A stretch of 42,559 bases of DNA from a bacterium (GTDB lineage Bacteria > Patescibacteriota > 4484-211 > GCA-002791395): positions 1 to 42,559 of the forward strand of contig JALWZS010000039.1 in the NCBI GenBank assembly GCA_027002475.1. The letters are read 5' to 3'. The notes under the pieces were generated by a model. That model did no database searches. It was given only the letters and a program-made list of their open reading frames with translations, and was not told where the DNA came from. The translations under genes were made by a program, and so were the position numbers. Shown here piece by piece: positions 9,156 to 17,725 of this stretch. Numbering within the stretch: position 1 is the stretch's first letter; each line of letters begins with the position of its first letter.

Positions 9156-10148
9156 TGCAGTCTTAGGTAGGGGGCTATTCCGTCTAATAACATAATCTAT
9201 CCCTAGCACCAACATACCTATTACTAGCACCCCACATGAAATATAGCTTAGGTTTATGAGGTACTGGTGAAGGAGTGAACCGATGATGCTTTGTAAGGCT
9301 TTTTGCACCTGCTCTGGTATCACGTTACTACTTGAGTGCAGTGTTATGTTTTGAACGAAGTCCCTGTATTGTAAAAGCCCAGAGATGGCAAAGATTAAGT
9401 TGATCCCAGATGGGATAGATAAGATTGCGCTAAGGATCTTTGCAAAATGCTGCTTTTTGCTAAGAATGTATACTAGCAAAGCCAATGGTAGTGCAGATAC
9501 AATAAAGATGATTGGGGCGTTTCTATAAATAGAATATAAGCGCTGCGCTTTGGTTGTTGTCTCGGGCTGTATTGGTAGGAGCTTTGGGTCTATCATTCCT
9601 TTGTCTAGGAAGTCTTTAAGACCATCTACCCCCTCGGTGTTTTTAAGCGGTTCTATTACTTGTTCGCTTGATAGCATTGTTGTTGGTCGGCACTGTGGGG
9701 GGATCGAAAAGTCTGTTGTTGATTGCTGTTGTAGACATGCAGGCAATGACGTGGTTGCTTCTTGTATGACCAGGTTTATAAAGGACAACAAGTCGTTTGG
9801 GTATTCTACTACTTGTATTGTGGGGACTGGCGATGTTGCGTCTCCCTGTAACCATAAGAAAATTTGATCTACAATAGCCGACACATCGCTTTCAACTCTA
9901 CTTGGTGGCAATAGTCTGTCAATTGATTCCGCGATGTTTTTTCTGTTTGGTGAGGAGTCGCTTGTGACAAGTGCGTCGGCAAGAAGTTTAGGTGCAGCGT
10001 CGTATATACCGCTGCTACTAAGCGCTTCCTTTAGGGTGCTTGGCGTTGTTGTAGTGGTGAGCGCACTAAAGATAGTGCCGACCCAGACAAGGAGCACAAA
10101 GCTTAGCGCCGTAGAAAGTAGCAAAGTGTTCTTCAAAAGTTTCGTCAC
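9117..10148 (-). CDS. Membrane protein of unknown function
   Basis: About 343 residues. There is one N-terminal membrane helix (LLLSTALSFVLLVWVGTIF), an outside region of about 190 residues rich in Thr, Ser and Pro, and three more helices in the C-terminal third (IIFIVSALPLALLVYIL, AILSIPSGINLIFAISGLL, YISCGVLVIGMLVLGI). I choose the GTG at 10148 (VTKLLKN), because TATAAT lies 7 nt before it; an ATG at 10175 would place that hexamer inside the gene. Two Cys in the outside region (ACLQQQ and PQCRP) could form a disulfide. The family is not recognised. It is divergent from the HTH-PEP gene and convergent with the cohesin-like gene. Confidence 0.72.
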   Translation of the reverse strand: MTKLLKNTLLLSTALSFVLLVWVGTIFSALTTTTTPSTLKEALSSSGIYDAAPKLLADALVTSDSSPNRKNIAESIDRLLPPSRVESDVSAIVDQIFLWLQGDATSPVPTIQVVEYPNDLLSFINLVIQEATTSLPACLQQQSTTDFSIPPQCRPTTMLSSEQVIEPLKNTEGVDGLKDFLDKGMIDPKLLPIQPETTTKAQRLYSIYRNAPIIFIVSALPLALLVYILSKKQHFAKILSAILSIPSGINLIFAISGLLQYRDFVQNITLHSSSNVIPEQVQKALQSIIGSLLHQYLINLSYISCGVLVIGMLVLGIDYVIRRNSPLPKTALTQDHKSKSGGD

Positions 10149-10155
10149 GCAAACA

Positions 10156-10161
10156 ATTATA
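10156..10161 (-). promoter_or_regulatory. -10 element of the minus-strand membrane protein gene
   Basis: On the minus strand this reads TATAAT, preceded by TG (TGTATAAT), and ends 7 nt before the GTG at 10148. There is no ribosome site, so the mRNA is probably leaderless. This element decides the start codon chosen for that gene. Confidence 0.5.
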
Positions 10162-10194
10162 CATGCGGCACGCATCGCCGGGAGTGCTTGCAGG

Positions 10195-10216
10195 TTTATA
10201 CAATTTATTGTATAAA
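10195..10216. promoter_or_regulatory. Perfect 10-bp inverted repeat (probable operator) in divergent promoter region
   Basis: The half-sites TTTATACAAT (10195-10204) and ATTGTATAAA (10207-10216) are exact reverse complements separated by TT. The right half contains the plus-strand -10 (TGTATAAAT), 8 nt before the GTG at 10225. A winged-helix regulator encoded by that very gene is the obvious candidate to bind it, repressing itself and possibly the divergent gene. The palindrome is seen directly; the binding partner is inferred. Confidence 0.65.
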
Positions 10217-10224
10217 TAAGCCAG

Positions 10225-12258
10225 GTGACAAAAAAAGTGCTGTCTCCAACGGTTGCTCAACGCATCGTGGGTGCTTTAAAAGAGTGTCCAGCAAGTGGGT
10301 GCTACGTTAACGAGCTAGTAAGAAAACTGAATGTTTACCCTAACTCGATAACGCAGGCACTCACTTCGCTTAAGAAGGCTAATGTAGTCGTTGGTGTAAA
10401 AAGAAAAAATAAGATATTTTATTACCTGTCTCCCAACTATAACGCCAGAAACTCGTTAGGGGCAAAGCCTAGCGAGTTTGGGTGGATTAAGCTATTAACG
10501 AGACGTACATCGTTTAGTCTGAATGCTGCTCTTTTGAAGGCGAATAGCGATCACTTAAATAGGGTCTTTGGTGTTGTATTAAAGCGCTTTTGGTACAACT
10601 CTATAACTGGTGGGGTTTATTTTGACTCCGATGAGTTAAATGGCTTGGGAGAGGCTATTGCAAGCAGCATTAAAAAGGACCCATCTTTTGTAGGAGAGAA
10701 TGCGTTGCTTTGTAGAAGGCGTGGCGAGGCTCTCGTTAAATTTGCTCGCACGATAGATCGTAGACTAAAGAGCGATCCTTCGAGTAAAAATGTTTTGGGC
10801 TTGTTGGTGCATTTTTACGAATATTATTTAAACGCACTGGTGTTTATGTTGGTCCCTCATTCTATAGAGAGATATTTAGTCCGTGAAATAGAATCAAGGG
10901 TTACCGATGAAGATGCTAGGCGAATTTTTTTAGAGCCTTCGGACGCATATGATGAACAAACAGAAAGTGCGTTAAGGATTGCGTTGCATATTGTTAGGCA
11001 TGGTAAAGATGCTACATATGAACACATGTTAGAAAAGCACGCACGTTCGTATGCGTTTCTGCCCATGTGGGCACTCGAGAACAAGCCGTACGACAAGTCT
11101 TATTTTAAGGAACAAATAGACTCGCTTTTAAGTAACGCGAAGTCTCTTGCTCCTCGGTTAGAAGACATGTTGTCTATGGCTAAAAGGAGAAAAGCGTTGA
11201 TTGCAAAGGAAATGAAACGGCTAAAGCTGGATAGGGTGACGCGTGATTATATTTTCATGATGCAAGAATATATTTCATTAAGAACATACAGACGAATTGC
11301 ACTAACTAAATCGCACTACTTAATACAGCCATTGTTAGATCAAATTGCGCAGCAGTTATCCTTGTCCATGTCTCAGGTATATTTGCTTTCTTTCGAGGAG
11401 ATGATTGCTGGACTTAAGGGCAGTATACAACCAGACGAGCTTGCTTTAAGGTCTAATAAACGAAAAAACGGGTGGGCTCTACTATTGTTAGACGGTACGC
11501 CACTCGAGTTTAATGGTCCAGAAGAGATTATTGCTGCAATAGAAAGATATAGGATTATGGGTAATTCGGTTCGTGAAACCGATAATAGTATTTCAGGGCG
11601 AAGCGTTTCAAAAGGTGTAGTTAAAGGTGTTGCGCGAATTGTTCTAGATGCAAGAGATCTTGACAGGGTTCAGGATGGGGATATTCTGGTTACTAAAATG
11701 ACAACTCCCGAGTTTGTTCCTGCCATGAATAGGGCGGCAGGTATTATAACTGACGAAGGTGGAGTAACATGTCATGCCGCAATAGTTAGCCGCGAGCTTG
11801 GCGTTCCCTGCATTGTTGGGACAAAGGATGCAACGGCGAAGTTAAAAGATGGGGACTTGGTACAGCTAGATGCTAACTCCGGTATTGTGAGGGTACTTTC
11901 TCGTACTACTGTTGGTACGACAGATAAGGTAGTTGGGAAGAAGGCATATGCTGGTAAGGTGTTTGGAAGGGCGCATGTCGCTTTTGATGCAACAGATTTT
12001 AAACGCATTAAAGATGGAGATGTTCTGATTGCGAAATCCATAACACCTGAATTTCTAACCATCTTGCATAGGGTTAGTGGGATAGTCGTAGAGGAAGACT
12101 CGTTAACGTCTCATACCGCTTTGTATTCCAAAGCGCTTAAAATTCCAGCGATCATAGCCGCAAAAGATGCAACTCAGATCTTTAAAGATGATGACAACAT
12201 ATATCTAAATGCCACGCAAGGGTACGCGAGAAAAGATAAGAGGCATACTACGACGTAG
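10225..12258 (+). CDS. Winged-helix protein fused to two PEP-utiliser swivelling domains
   Basis: A 677-residue protein. Residues 1-72 are an ArsR/MarR-like winged helix (CYVNELVRKL, NSITQALTSLKKANVV, wing KRKNKIFYY). Residues about 90-440 are helical; the stretch RDYIFMMQEYISLR to YLLSFEEMIAGLKG resembles the linker that precedes the swivelling domain in PEP synthase-like phosphotransferases. Two swivelling domains follow (about 453-560 and 575-670), with phosphorylatable His517 in TCHAAI and His630 in TSHTAL. Neither an ATP-grasp domain nor a PEP/pyruvate TIM barrel is present, so it cannot be a complete dikinase. A phosphohistidine-controlled DNA-binding switch is a plausible inference. 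GTG start, with a -10 8 nt upstream. Confidence 0.85.
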   Translation: MTKKVLSPTVAQRIVGALKECPASGCYVNELVRKLNVYPNSITQALTSLKKANVVVGVKRKNKIFYYLSPNYNARNSLGAKPSEFGWIKLLTRRTSFSLNAALLKANSDHLNRVFGVVLKRFWYNSITGGVYFDSDELNGLGEAIASSIKKDPSFVGENALLCRRRGEALVKFARTIDRRLKSDPSSKNVLGLLVHFYEYYLNALVFMLVPHSIERYLVREIESRVTDEDARRIFLEPSDAYDEQTESALRIALHIVRHGKDATYEHMLEKHARSYAFLPMWALENKPYDKSYFKEQIDSLLSNAKSLAPRLEDMLSMAKRRKALIAKEMKRLKLDRVTRDYIFMMQEYISLRTYRRIALTKSHYLIQPLLDQIAQQLSLSMSQVYLLSFEEMIAGLKGSIQPDELALRSNKRKNGWALLLLDGTPLEFNGPEEIIAAIERYRIMGNSVRETDNSISGRSVSKGVVKGVARIVLDARDLDRVQDGDILVTKMTTPEFVPAMNRAAGIITDEGGVTCHAAIVSRELGVPCIVGTKDATAKLKDGDLVQLDANSGIVRVLSRTTVGTTDKVVGKKAYAGKVFGRAHVAFDATDFKRIKDGDVLIAKSITPEFLTILHRVSGIVVEEDSLTSHTALYSKALKIPAIIAAKDATQIFKDDDNIYLNATQGYARKDKRHTTT

Positions 12259-12270
12259 CACGCCTCTTTT
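12238..12270. terminator. Bidirectional terminator between convergent genes
   Basis: Stem AAGAGGC (12238-12244) pairs with GCCTCTT (12262-12268), the inner arms CTACG/CGTAG extend it, and TTTT follows on the plus side. The minus side ends in a weaker T-rich stretch. It sits over the 3' ends of the HTH-PEP gene (+) and the sigma factor gene (-). Confidence 0.7.
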
Positions 12271-12271
12271 G

Positions 12272-12832
12272 TTACATGTAAACGAATAACTCCTCTCGGA
12301 GTTGTCTCAATGCCCTGTGGTACAGAGACTTAACCGAGCTTTCACTCTTACCAAGGATTGTCCCAATCTCTCGATTGGTAAAACCTTGAAGCTTTAGAAT
12401 GACAACTTCCTGTTGGGTCGGTCTTAGTCGTTGTATGGCCGAGATTAACGCGTCCGTGAGTTCGGCATCTTCAGCTTGATGGACTGGAGAGTTGCCTCCG
12501 GACTCATGGGTTTTTTCTAGGAGTTGGCTGATTGGGTGTCGAGACAGACTCCTCAAGTGATTTGCAGTCTCATTATGGGCTATCCGAAATAGCCACGCTC
12601 TGAATGGTACGTTCGCTTTAGGTTTATATGTCTGAATGCTTTTTAGCGCCTTGAAAAACACTTGGGCAGTAACATCCTCTGCGTCTTCTCTAGAACTGGT
12701 TCGTCGAAAGACATAATTGTAAATCCTATCGACGTACCGGTTATAAAGCTCGCCGAATGCTTCTGCGTTACCTTCTTGTGCCAAGGCAACAAGTTGTGCA
12801 TCCGACATGGCGGGATAATTTAAGACTGGCAT
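12272..12832 (-). CDS. ECF-type RNA polymerase sigma-70 factor
   Basis: A 186-residue sigma factor with region 2 (AFGELYNRYVDRIYNYVFRR, then EDAEDVTAQVFFKAL and FRAWLFRIAHN) and region 4 (LRPTQQEVVILKLQGFTNREIG, then SESSVKSLYHRALRQL). There is no region 1.1 or 3, as expected for the extracytoplasmic-function class. The ATG at 12832 follows a strong AGGAGG at short spacing, one of the few clear Shine-Dalgarno sites in this window; MSDAQ eight codons later is an alternative start. No recognisable anti-sigma gene is adjacent, although the DUF4349 protein 3 kb upstream belongs to a family that sometimes carries such roles. It is the last gene of the minus-strand block. Confidence 0.93.
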   Translation of the reverse strand: MPVLNYPAMSDAQLVALAQEGNAEAFGELYNRYVDRIYNYVFRRTSSREDAEDVTAQVFFKALKSIQTYKPKANVPFRAWLFRIAHNETANHLRSLSRHPISQLLEKTHESGGNSPVHQAEDAELTDALISAIQRLRPTQQEVVILKLQGFTNREIGTILGKSESSVKSLYHRALRQLREELFVYM

Positions 12833-12874
12833 GATGCCTCCTATTTTTTGAATGTGCTTAGTTTAGGGTAAAGT

Positions 12875-13636
12875 TTATTTAATAGTGCTCTGTCCTAAAT
12901 ATCGTATCTTTTGATACCAGTAGTAACTTGCAATAGTAAGACCCTCAAAAGTTCCGACGTCAATCCAAAAAGAATCAATTACGCGTGCTTTCAGGTGGTT
13001 TTGCTTTAGATACATTTTGTTAACGTCTGTTAAGTAGTATTCTCCGTCTGGGGCAGGCTGTAACCTATCAATGTATCCAAATAGAGATTTGTCGTATATA
13101 TGCAGTATCGGTACGGCAAGATTACTTTTAGGGAACTTAGGCTTTTCTTCAAGGCTTAATACGTTTCCATCTTCGTCAATTTCTGCGATCCCAAACTGTG
13201 TGGGGTCTGCAACTTTTTTAGCAAAAATTTTTGCTCCCGATTTAAACTCAGCGAGGTCTTTCGATATATCTATGTCAAAAATATTATCTGCAGCAACAAC
13301 AACTGTATTAAAATCTTGAGCAAAATCTTTTGCAAATGCAACAGCTTGGGCTGGTCCCTTTTTTGCGTCGGTGTCTGCAAAATAGCGTAGATTAACGTTA
13401 ATCGCTGAACCATTTCCTATTACGACCTTAAAGTCATCAATATAGCGTTGTTCTGCAACAATGGCGATGTCTTTAATTCCAGCATTGCGTAGCAGTTCTA
13501 TTGAGTACTGGATTGCAGGTTTGTTGTATACCGGCAATAAGTTTTTGTTTAGTACTTTTGTGATGGGGCTGAGCCTTGAGCCTGTGCCGCCAGCAATAAT
13601 AATTCCTCTAAATTGTTTTGAGATGATATTTTCCAT
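12875..13636 (-). CDS. Sugar-1-phosphate nucleotidyltransferase (RmlA-like)
   Basis: Transfers a nucleotide from NTP to a sugar 1-phosphate to make an NDP-sugar for surface polysaccharides. The N-terminal signature is IIIAGGTGSRLSPITKVLNK, followed by LLPVYNKPAIQYSIELL, the usual NTP and sugar-phosphate binding residues of glucose-1-phosphate thymidylyltransferases. VVAADNIFD carries the metal-binding aspartate, and LEEKPKFPKSNLA is the second conserved lysine loop. At 253 residues it is shorter than RmlA (about 290), lacking most of the C-terminal tail. No other dTDP-sugar gene is in the window, so the exact nucleotide and sugar stay open. Confidence 0.88.
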   Translation of the reverse strand: MENIISKQFRGIIIAGGTGSRLSPITKVLNKNLLPVYNKPAIQYSIELLRNAGIKDIAIVAEQRYIDDFKVVIGNGSAINVNLRYFADTDAKKGPAQAVAFAKDFAQDFNTVVVAADNIFDIDISKDLAEFKSGAKIFAKKVADPTQFGIAEIDEDGNVLSLEEKPKFPKSNLAVPILHIYDKSLFGYIDRLQPAPDGEYYLTDVNKMYLKQNHLKARVIDSFWIDVGTFEGLTIASYYWYQKIRYLGQSTIK

Positions 13637-13692
13637 GAGCGAGTCGAAATATTACCACGCTTTCCTATCTGGTACAAAGCACTATAGTGTGA

Positions 13693-15987
13693 TTACTTCT
13701 TGGGCTGAGTATATATTTTCTCGTGCTTGTCATCTTTTGCTATTGGCAAGCTAAAGCTAAATACAGACCCAACTCCTTCTTCTGAATCTACCCAAATTTC
13801 ACCGTTATGCAAAGTTACAATCGCTTTAGTTATATATAGACCAAGACCTGTTCCTTTAGACCCTTGCTCTAATACTCCTGAGATTCTAAAGAACTTTTCA
13901 AACATTCGAGGGAGCGACTCTTTGGGTATTCCTTGTCCTGTATCTTGTATATGAGTAATGACCATCTCTTGCTTGGGGTCATATTCTACTGATACTGTGA
14001 TGCTGCCTTTTGGAGTGTACTTAATTGCGTTAGAGATTAAGTTGTTTAACACTTCAGTAATACGTAGAGGATCTGCATAAACCAATGGAATTTCTTCTTG
14101 TGGTGGGGTCCAATTAAGCTTTAGCCCTCTATCTTTTGCTTCTGGTTGGAATACCTCGACCTGATTCGTTACTGTTTTTATCCAATCCACAGGTTCTAAT
14201 GAGAGTTTGTATGTACCTTTTTCTATTCTTGAAACAGAAAGCAAATTTTCCATTAGGTCTGTTAGCTGTTGAGTTGCAATACCGATTCTATTTAAAAATG
14301 TCTTTTCTTGTTCGGTTAGTTTATTTGTGCTTTCTTGGTTAAGAATATCCATGTATCCACGTATGGTTGTTAGAGGAGTGCGTAATTCGTGTGCTGCCAT
14401 TGAAACAAAGTCGATCTTCATCTTCTCAAGTTCTCGTTCTCTGCTTGTGTCGTGTAGTGTGATAATGCAGCCAAGGTTTGCTTTTACGCTTTCGGCAATT
14501 TTGCTTGAAGTGATATTTACGTGAATGTCTTTGTCGTTTGTGCGAAGCCTTAAGTCTTCGGCCTGATACGTAATTCCTTCAAAGTCGTCATATCGCAGTG
14601 GGCAGTATTGGTGCGGGGAGATAAGGTTATTGTCTTTATCAAAGAGGGTTAAAACTCGCTCGATTACGTGCCCTAGAACCTCATCTGCCAAAAAGCCGGT
14701 TAGCTTTTCAGCGGCGTTATTGAATATGACTATAGTGCGGTCATAATCTACGGCAATTATTGGGTCTGTGACGCCTTGCAATACGACCGACACCTTATTC
14801 CGCTCAGCAACCAACTGTGCCTTTTCTTCAAGTAGTTCTTTATTGATTTTTTGTAGTTTTTTGTCTTGTTCTCGTAACTGCTTGCGGTCCACGTCGAGCT
14901 CCTTTTTCTGTTGCTCTAACAGGGTAATCTTTTCTGACAGTTGGTCGATAAGTTCATTAAAGGCTTGAGATAATTCTCCTACTTCGTCCTTACTCTTGAC
15001 TTGAACACGAATATCATAGTTACCTTCAAGCATCTTTTTTACCTCTTTAGTCAGACCTCGAATGTCTTTAGTGAAAACGTAACTAATATAGGCAGCAAGG
15101 ACAATGAGTAGTGTCATTGCAGATCCTATGGCCATATGTGTTGCTTTTTTGAGTGAATAAAATTGTGCAAATGCGACCGATTTCGGTTCTTTAAAGATAA
15201 CTAGCCAGTCTAAGTTAGGGATTTGGGTAGAACTAGCAATAAACCCATCATCTTTCCCGCCATATTCATATCCGACTAGCGGGGTAGTTGCGACATTTTG
15301 GTTTAAGACAATGCTTTGCTGCGGGTCTTTTTTAGATGTTGCTATGAGCTTGTGGCTTCGATCTAATATGAAAAATGTACCGCTATAACTAAGACCTACT
15401 TGTGATAACCATCTGGAAATCTCGTCTATGGTGATTTCGGATTTGATAACAATAATTACGTCGGAGTCTTCTAATACGGGGTAGTATAGGGTAAAAACCT
15501 TTTGGGAGTTAGAGTTTAGTCGCAAGTTGGCAGTGGTGATAACGTTATCGTTAATAGCTGTTTGAAGCTCTTTGGAGTTATCAAAAGAGAAAAATGAAAC
15601 ATCGGTCCCTGTTGCGGGATACTTTTCTGCTCTTGCTAACACGTCTTGCTGACTAACCCCGAGTATGGCAGTCCTTGTGATAAATGGCGCCTGATCTAAT
15701 ATAGAGTTGACCTCATTCACAAAGCTGACGTAATCAGCAGTGTTAATTGCCTCGTTTTTACTTAAGTTGTATGTAGTTGTGAGTTGTGCTATCGACTTAA
15801 GAGGACCTAAGGTGTTGTTTTCTAGGGATTTACTTACGCTGGATATATGTTCTGAGTGGCTGGCTTCAATTTGTTCCACAGAATATTGCTGAACGATTGA
15901 GGTTATCAAGAATGTTGTGCTGTATGTTAACAGTAGAATTAGTATGAAGGCTAAAAATATCTTGGTGCGGACACTGATTTTAAACAT
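13693..15987 (-). CDS. Membrane sensor histidine kinase with extracellular sensor, HAMP and PAS domains
   Basis: Two transmembrane helices (about 8-30 and 285-307) flank a large outside sensor region that looks like a double-Cache fold (SYSGTFFILDRSHKLIATS, PNLDWLVIFKEP). A HAMP domain, a coiled coil, a PAS domain (GVTDPIIAVDYDRTIVIFNNAAEKLTGF), HisKA with the phosphoacceptor His in AAHELRTPL, and an HATPase domain (NNLISNAIKYT, DTGQGIP, GTGLGLYI) follow. I prefer the ATG at 15987 to a TTG at 16002, because MFKISVRTKIFL begins a normal membrane anchor. No response regulator is adjacent, so its partner lies elsewhere; the nearest one belongs to the copper island with its own kinase. Confidence 0.93.
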   Translation of the reverse strand: MFKISVRTKIFLAFILILLLTYSTTFLITSIVQQYSVEQIEASHSEHISSVSKSLENNTLGPLKSIAQLTTTYNLSKNEAINTADYVSFVNEVNSILDQAPFITRTAILGVSQQDVLARAEKYPATGTDVSFFSFDNSKELQTAINDNVITTANLRLNSNSQKVFTLYYPVLEDSDVIIVIKSEITIDEISRWLSQVGLSYSGTFFILDRSHKLIATSKKDPQQSIVLNQNVATTPLVGYEYGGKDDGFIASSTQIPNLDWLVIFKEPKSVAFAQFYSLKKATHMAIGSAMTLLIVLAAYISYVFTKDIRGLTKEVKKMLEGNYDIRVQVKSKDEVGELSQAFNELIDQLSEKITLLEQQKKELDVDRKQLREQDKKLQKINKELLEEKAQLVAERNKVSVVLQGVTDPIIAVDYDRTIVIFNNAAEKLTGFLADEVLGHVIERVLTLFDKDNNLISPHQYCPLRYDDFEGITYQAEDLRLRTNDKDIHVNITSSKIAESVKANLGCIITLHDTSRERELEKMKIDFVSMAAHELRTPLTTIRGYMDILNQESTNKLTEQEKTFLNRIGIATQQLTDLMENLLSVSRIEKGTYKLSLEPVDWIKTVTNQVEVFQPEAKDRGLKLNWTPPQEEIPLVYADPLRITEVLNNLISNAIKYTPKGSITVSVEYDPKQEMVITHIQDTGQGIPKESLPRMFEKFFRISGVLEQGSKGTGLGLYITKAIVTLHNGEIWVDSEEGVGSVFSFSLPIAKDDKHEKIYTQPKK

Positions 15988-16033
15988 ATGGCAGTACTTC
16001 AATAATAGCGAGCTTTTGCCTTATAGGCAATGG

Positions 16034-16978
16034 TTAATTAGAGGCTTGAGGCGTTTGAGGTGGTTTTCTGCCTACCCTTTTTTTAATTACCAATACTACC
16101 AACAAAGCTGGTACCCAAAAGACACCATAAACTGCAAGCCAAATTAGCGCTTGACCTATTTTGTAAAGGTTTTTGACTAAAGACCTAACGGCTAGGGTGA
16201 ATATAACTTTGGGTCTAAAGGTTTCACTTGGGGTGTAAGGTAGTGCTATTTCATCTTCAGCAATGTAGATAGTAACTTTTGAATACTTAGATATTTGCTC
16301 TAAGTATTGCTGTTGACCCTTAAGTGAATCTATTTGGCGTTGTAGGTTGGTTAGTTCTCTTTGAACATTAAGTAACTCATTTACGGTTTTGGCTTTATCT
16401 CGAATCTCTTCGTAGCGAGCCTTCGTTTTTCCAAGAAGGTTTAAATGCTCGGCGATGTCGGTGTATTGGTCTGTTACATCGCGACCAGAGATCTCTTCGC
16501 TCGTTACTCTTATTGCAAGCTCCTTAAATCTTTTTGTGGCGGTTTCAAGCTTGTCGGTTGGGATTCTCACCACAATGGTTGCAGTAGGGGAATCAGGGTC
16601 TAGAGCTTTTGAGGTGTTAACCATGTAGCCGCTCATGCTATTGGTGGTAGAAATAATCTGTTCTACTGTTTTATTGACATCTTTAACAAGTAAAGATAGG
16701 TATGAGTTGTAGCTGACCATTCGGTTGCTTGAGGGGTGTGGGGGATAGTCTTGAGCTATTGGATCTATGCTGTCGCCTCCATATCCGGTCTCGCTTCTAA
16801 CCATATCTGCTGGGTATTCGCCTTTGTTACTAATTGCGCCGTATTCTTTGTAGCTATCGTAAGAAGAAATCGTTGGTAGTGAGTACTTTACTCGAGGCCA
16901 CAATAAAAACGCAATTAAAAGAATGAGGAAAGACGCAAGCTTATGTTCCTTAATCCAATTTATAGATTTATTTAGCAT
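16034..16978 (-). CDS. DUF4349 membrane protein
   Basis: A 314-residue protein with an N-terminal membrane anchor (LASFLILLIAFLLWP), a DUF4349 domain (SYNSYLSLLVKDVNKTVEQI, GYMVNTSKAL, ATIVVRIPTDKLETA, ISGRDVTDQYTDI), a coiled coil (about 190-235), and a C-terminal membrane helix followed by a basic tail. Members of this family sit in the envelope; the function is not established, though some have been linked to anti-sigma activity. Its ATG is preceded by TATAGT exactly 6 nt upstream and by no ribosome site, so it appears to be transcribed leaderless from its own promoter, separate from the sortase gene 48 nt upstream. Confidence 0.85.
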   Translation of the reverse strand: MLNKSINWIKEHKLASFLILLIAFLLWPRVKYSLPTISSYDSYKEYGAISNKGEYPADMVRSETGYGGDSIDPIAQDYPPHPSSNRMVSYNSYLSLLVKDVNKTVEQIISTTNSMSGYMVNTSKALDPDSPTATIVVRIPTDKLETATKRFKELAIRVTSEEISGRDVTDQYTDIAEHLNLLGKTKARYEEIRDKAKTVNELLNVQRELTNLQRQIDSLKGQQQYLEQISKYSKVTIYIAEDEIALPYTPSETFRPKVIFTLAVRSLVKNLYKIGQALIWLAVYGVFWVPALLVVLVIKKRVGRKPPQTPQASN

Positions 16979-16990
16979 ACTTTAACTATA
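16979..16990 (-). promoter_or_regulatory. -10 element, leaderless start of DUF4349 gene
   Basis: The minus strand reads TATAGT, then TAAAGT, then the ATG at 16978. The 6-nt spacing puts the expected transcription start on the A of the start codon. Confidence 0.45.
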
Positions 16991-17026
16991 TAACTACTTA
17001 GTAAGTATGCGCAAGTGTACATCCGC

Positions 17027-17725
17027 CTATTTGTCATTATTGTTAGCGGGTGTTGCGTCGACTAGCTTGGCGTAAATAAGTCGTCTTTTTAGGCTCATAT
17101 CCCCGTTACATGTAAGCAAGGTTAAACGTGGGATATCCTTGGTTTGAAAGACGCTGGAGTTTTCTGGAGAAACGATTTCATCGTCGAAGTATTCATAAGT
17201 AAGCTGGCTGCCATCTTCTAGCGTCAAGATGATAAGGTCACCCTTTTTCATGTTTTTGGTGTAATAGAACGCATCAGTTCTGTTGTGGGCGTATATTAAA
17301 GTGTTCCCTTTTAAGTTTGATGGTAGGTCAGATAAGTTTGCCCAGAATGCAACCCCGTCATCGATTGTCCACTCTTTACTGTCATTGTCGTAGCTGCCTT
17401 CTAAAACATTTAGATCTATTCCTACGCTGGGGATGCTAATTTGGACGGCTTTCCCATAAATCGTTTCTTCATCGTCGACTAGTGGTTGCGTAAAATCTTT
17501 CGTGTAGTTGGGTGAGCTGCGTTTTTGGAATGCATGTATACGTCCTTTTGCTTGGGCAGATAGGTATGATATGTCTGCCTTTATTTCGTTTGCGTTTGGC
17601 ATGTACAGAGGGGAGTTGTGTTCAAGGTGATTTGCTGCTACTGCTATGAATACTAAGACGGATAGGAAGGCTAAGAGGCTTAGTATTGTTTTAGTTCGTT
17701 GTAGAATTTTATTCAGGGACTGCAT
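17027..17725 (-). CDS. Sortase (class D/E-like transpeptidase)
   Basis: Cleaves LPxTG-type signals and joins proteins to the cell wall. After an N-terminal membrane helix (TILSLLAFLSVLVFIAVAA), the sortase barrel shows the catalytic His in TLIYAHNR, Cys in TLLTCNGD and Arg in LKRRLIYAKL. I place the start at the ATG at 17725 (MQSLNKIL), which has AAAGGAA 7 nt upstream and overlaps the glycosyltransferase end by 17 nt; the in-frame start at 17767 has no such site. The only clear substrate in the window is the LPSTG cohesin-like protein at 8499-9155. Class assignment from sequence alone is tentative. Confidence 0.92.
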   Translation of the reverse strand: MQSLNKILQRTKTILSLLAFLSVLVFIAVAANHLEHNSPLYMPNANEIKADISYLSAQAKGRIHAFQKRSSPNYTKDFTQPLVDDEETIYGKAVQISIPSVGIDLNVLEGSYDNDSKEWTIDDGVAFWANLSDLPSNLKGNTLIYAHNRTDAFYYTKNMKKGDLIILTLEDGSQLTYEYFDDEIVSPENSSVFQTKDIPRLTLLTCNGDMSLKRRLIYAKLVDATPANNNDK

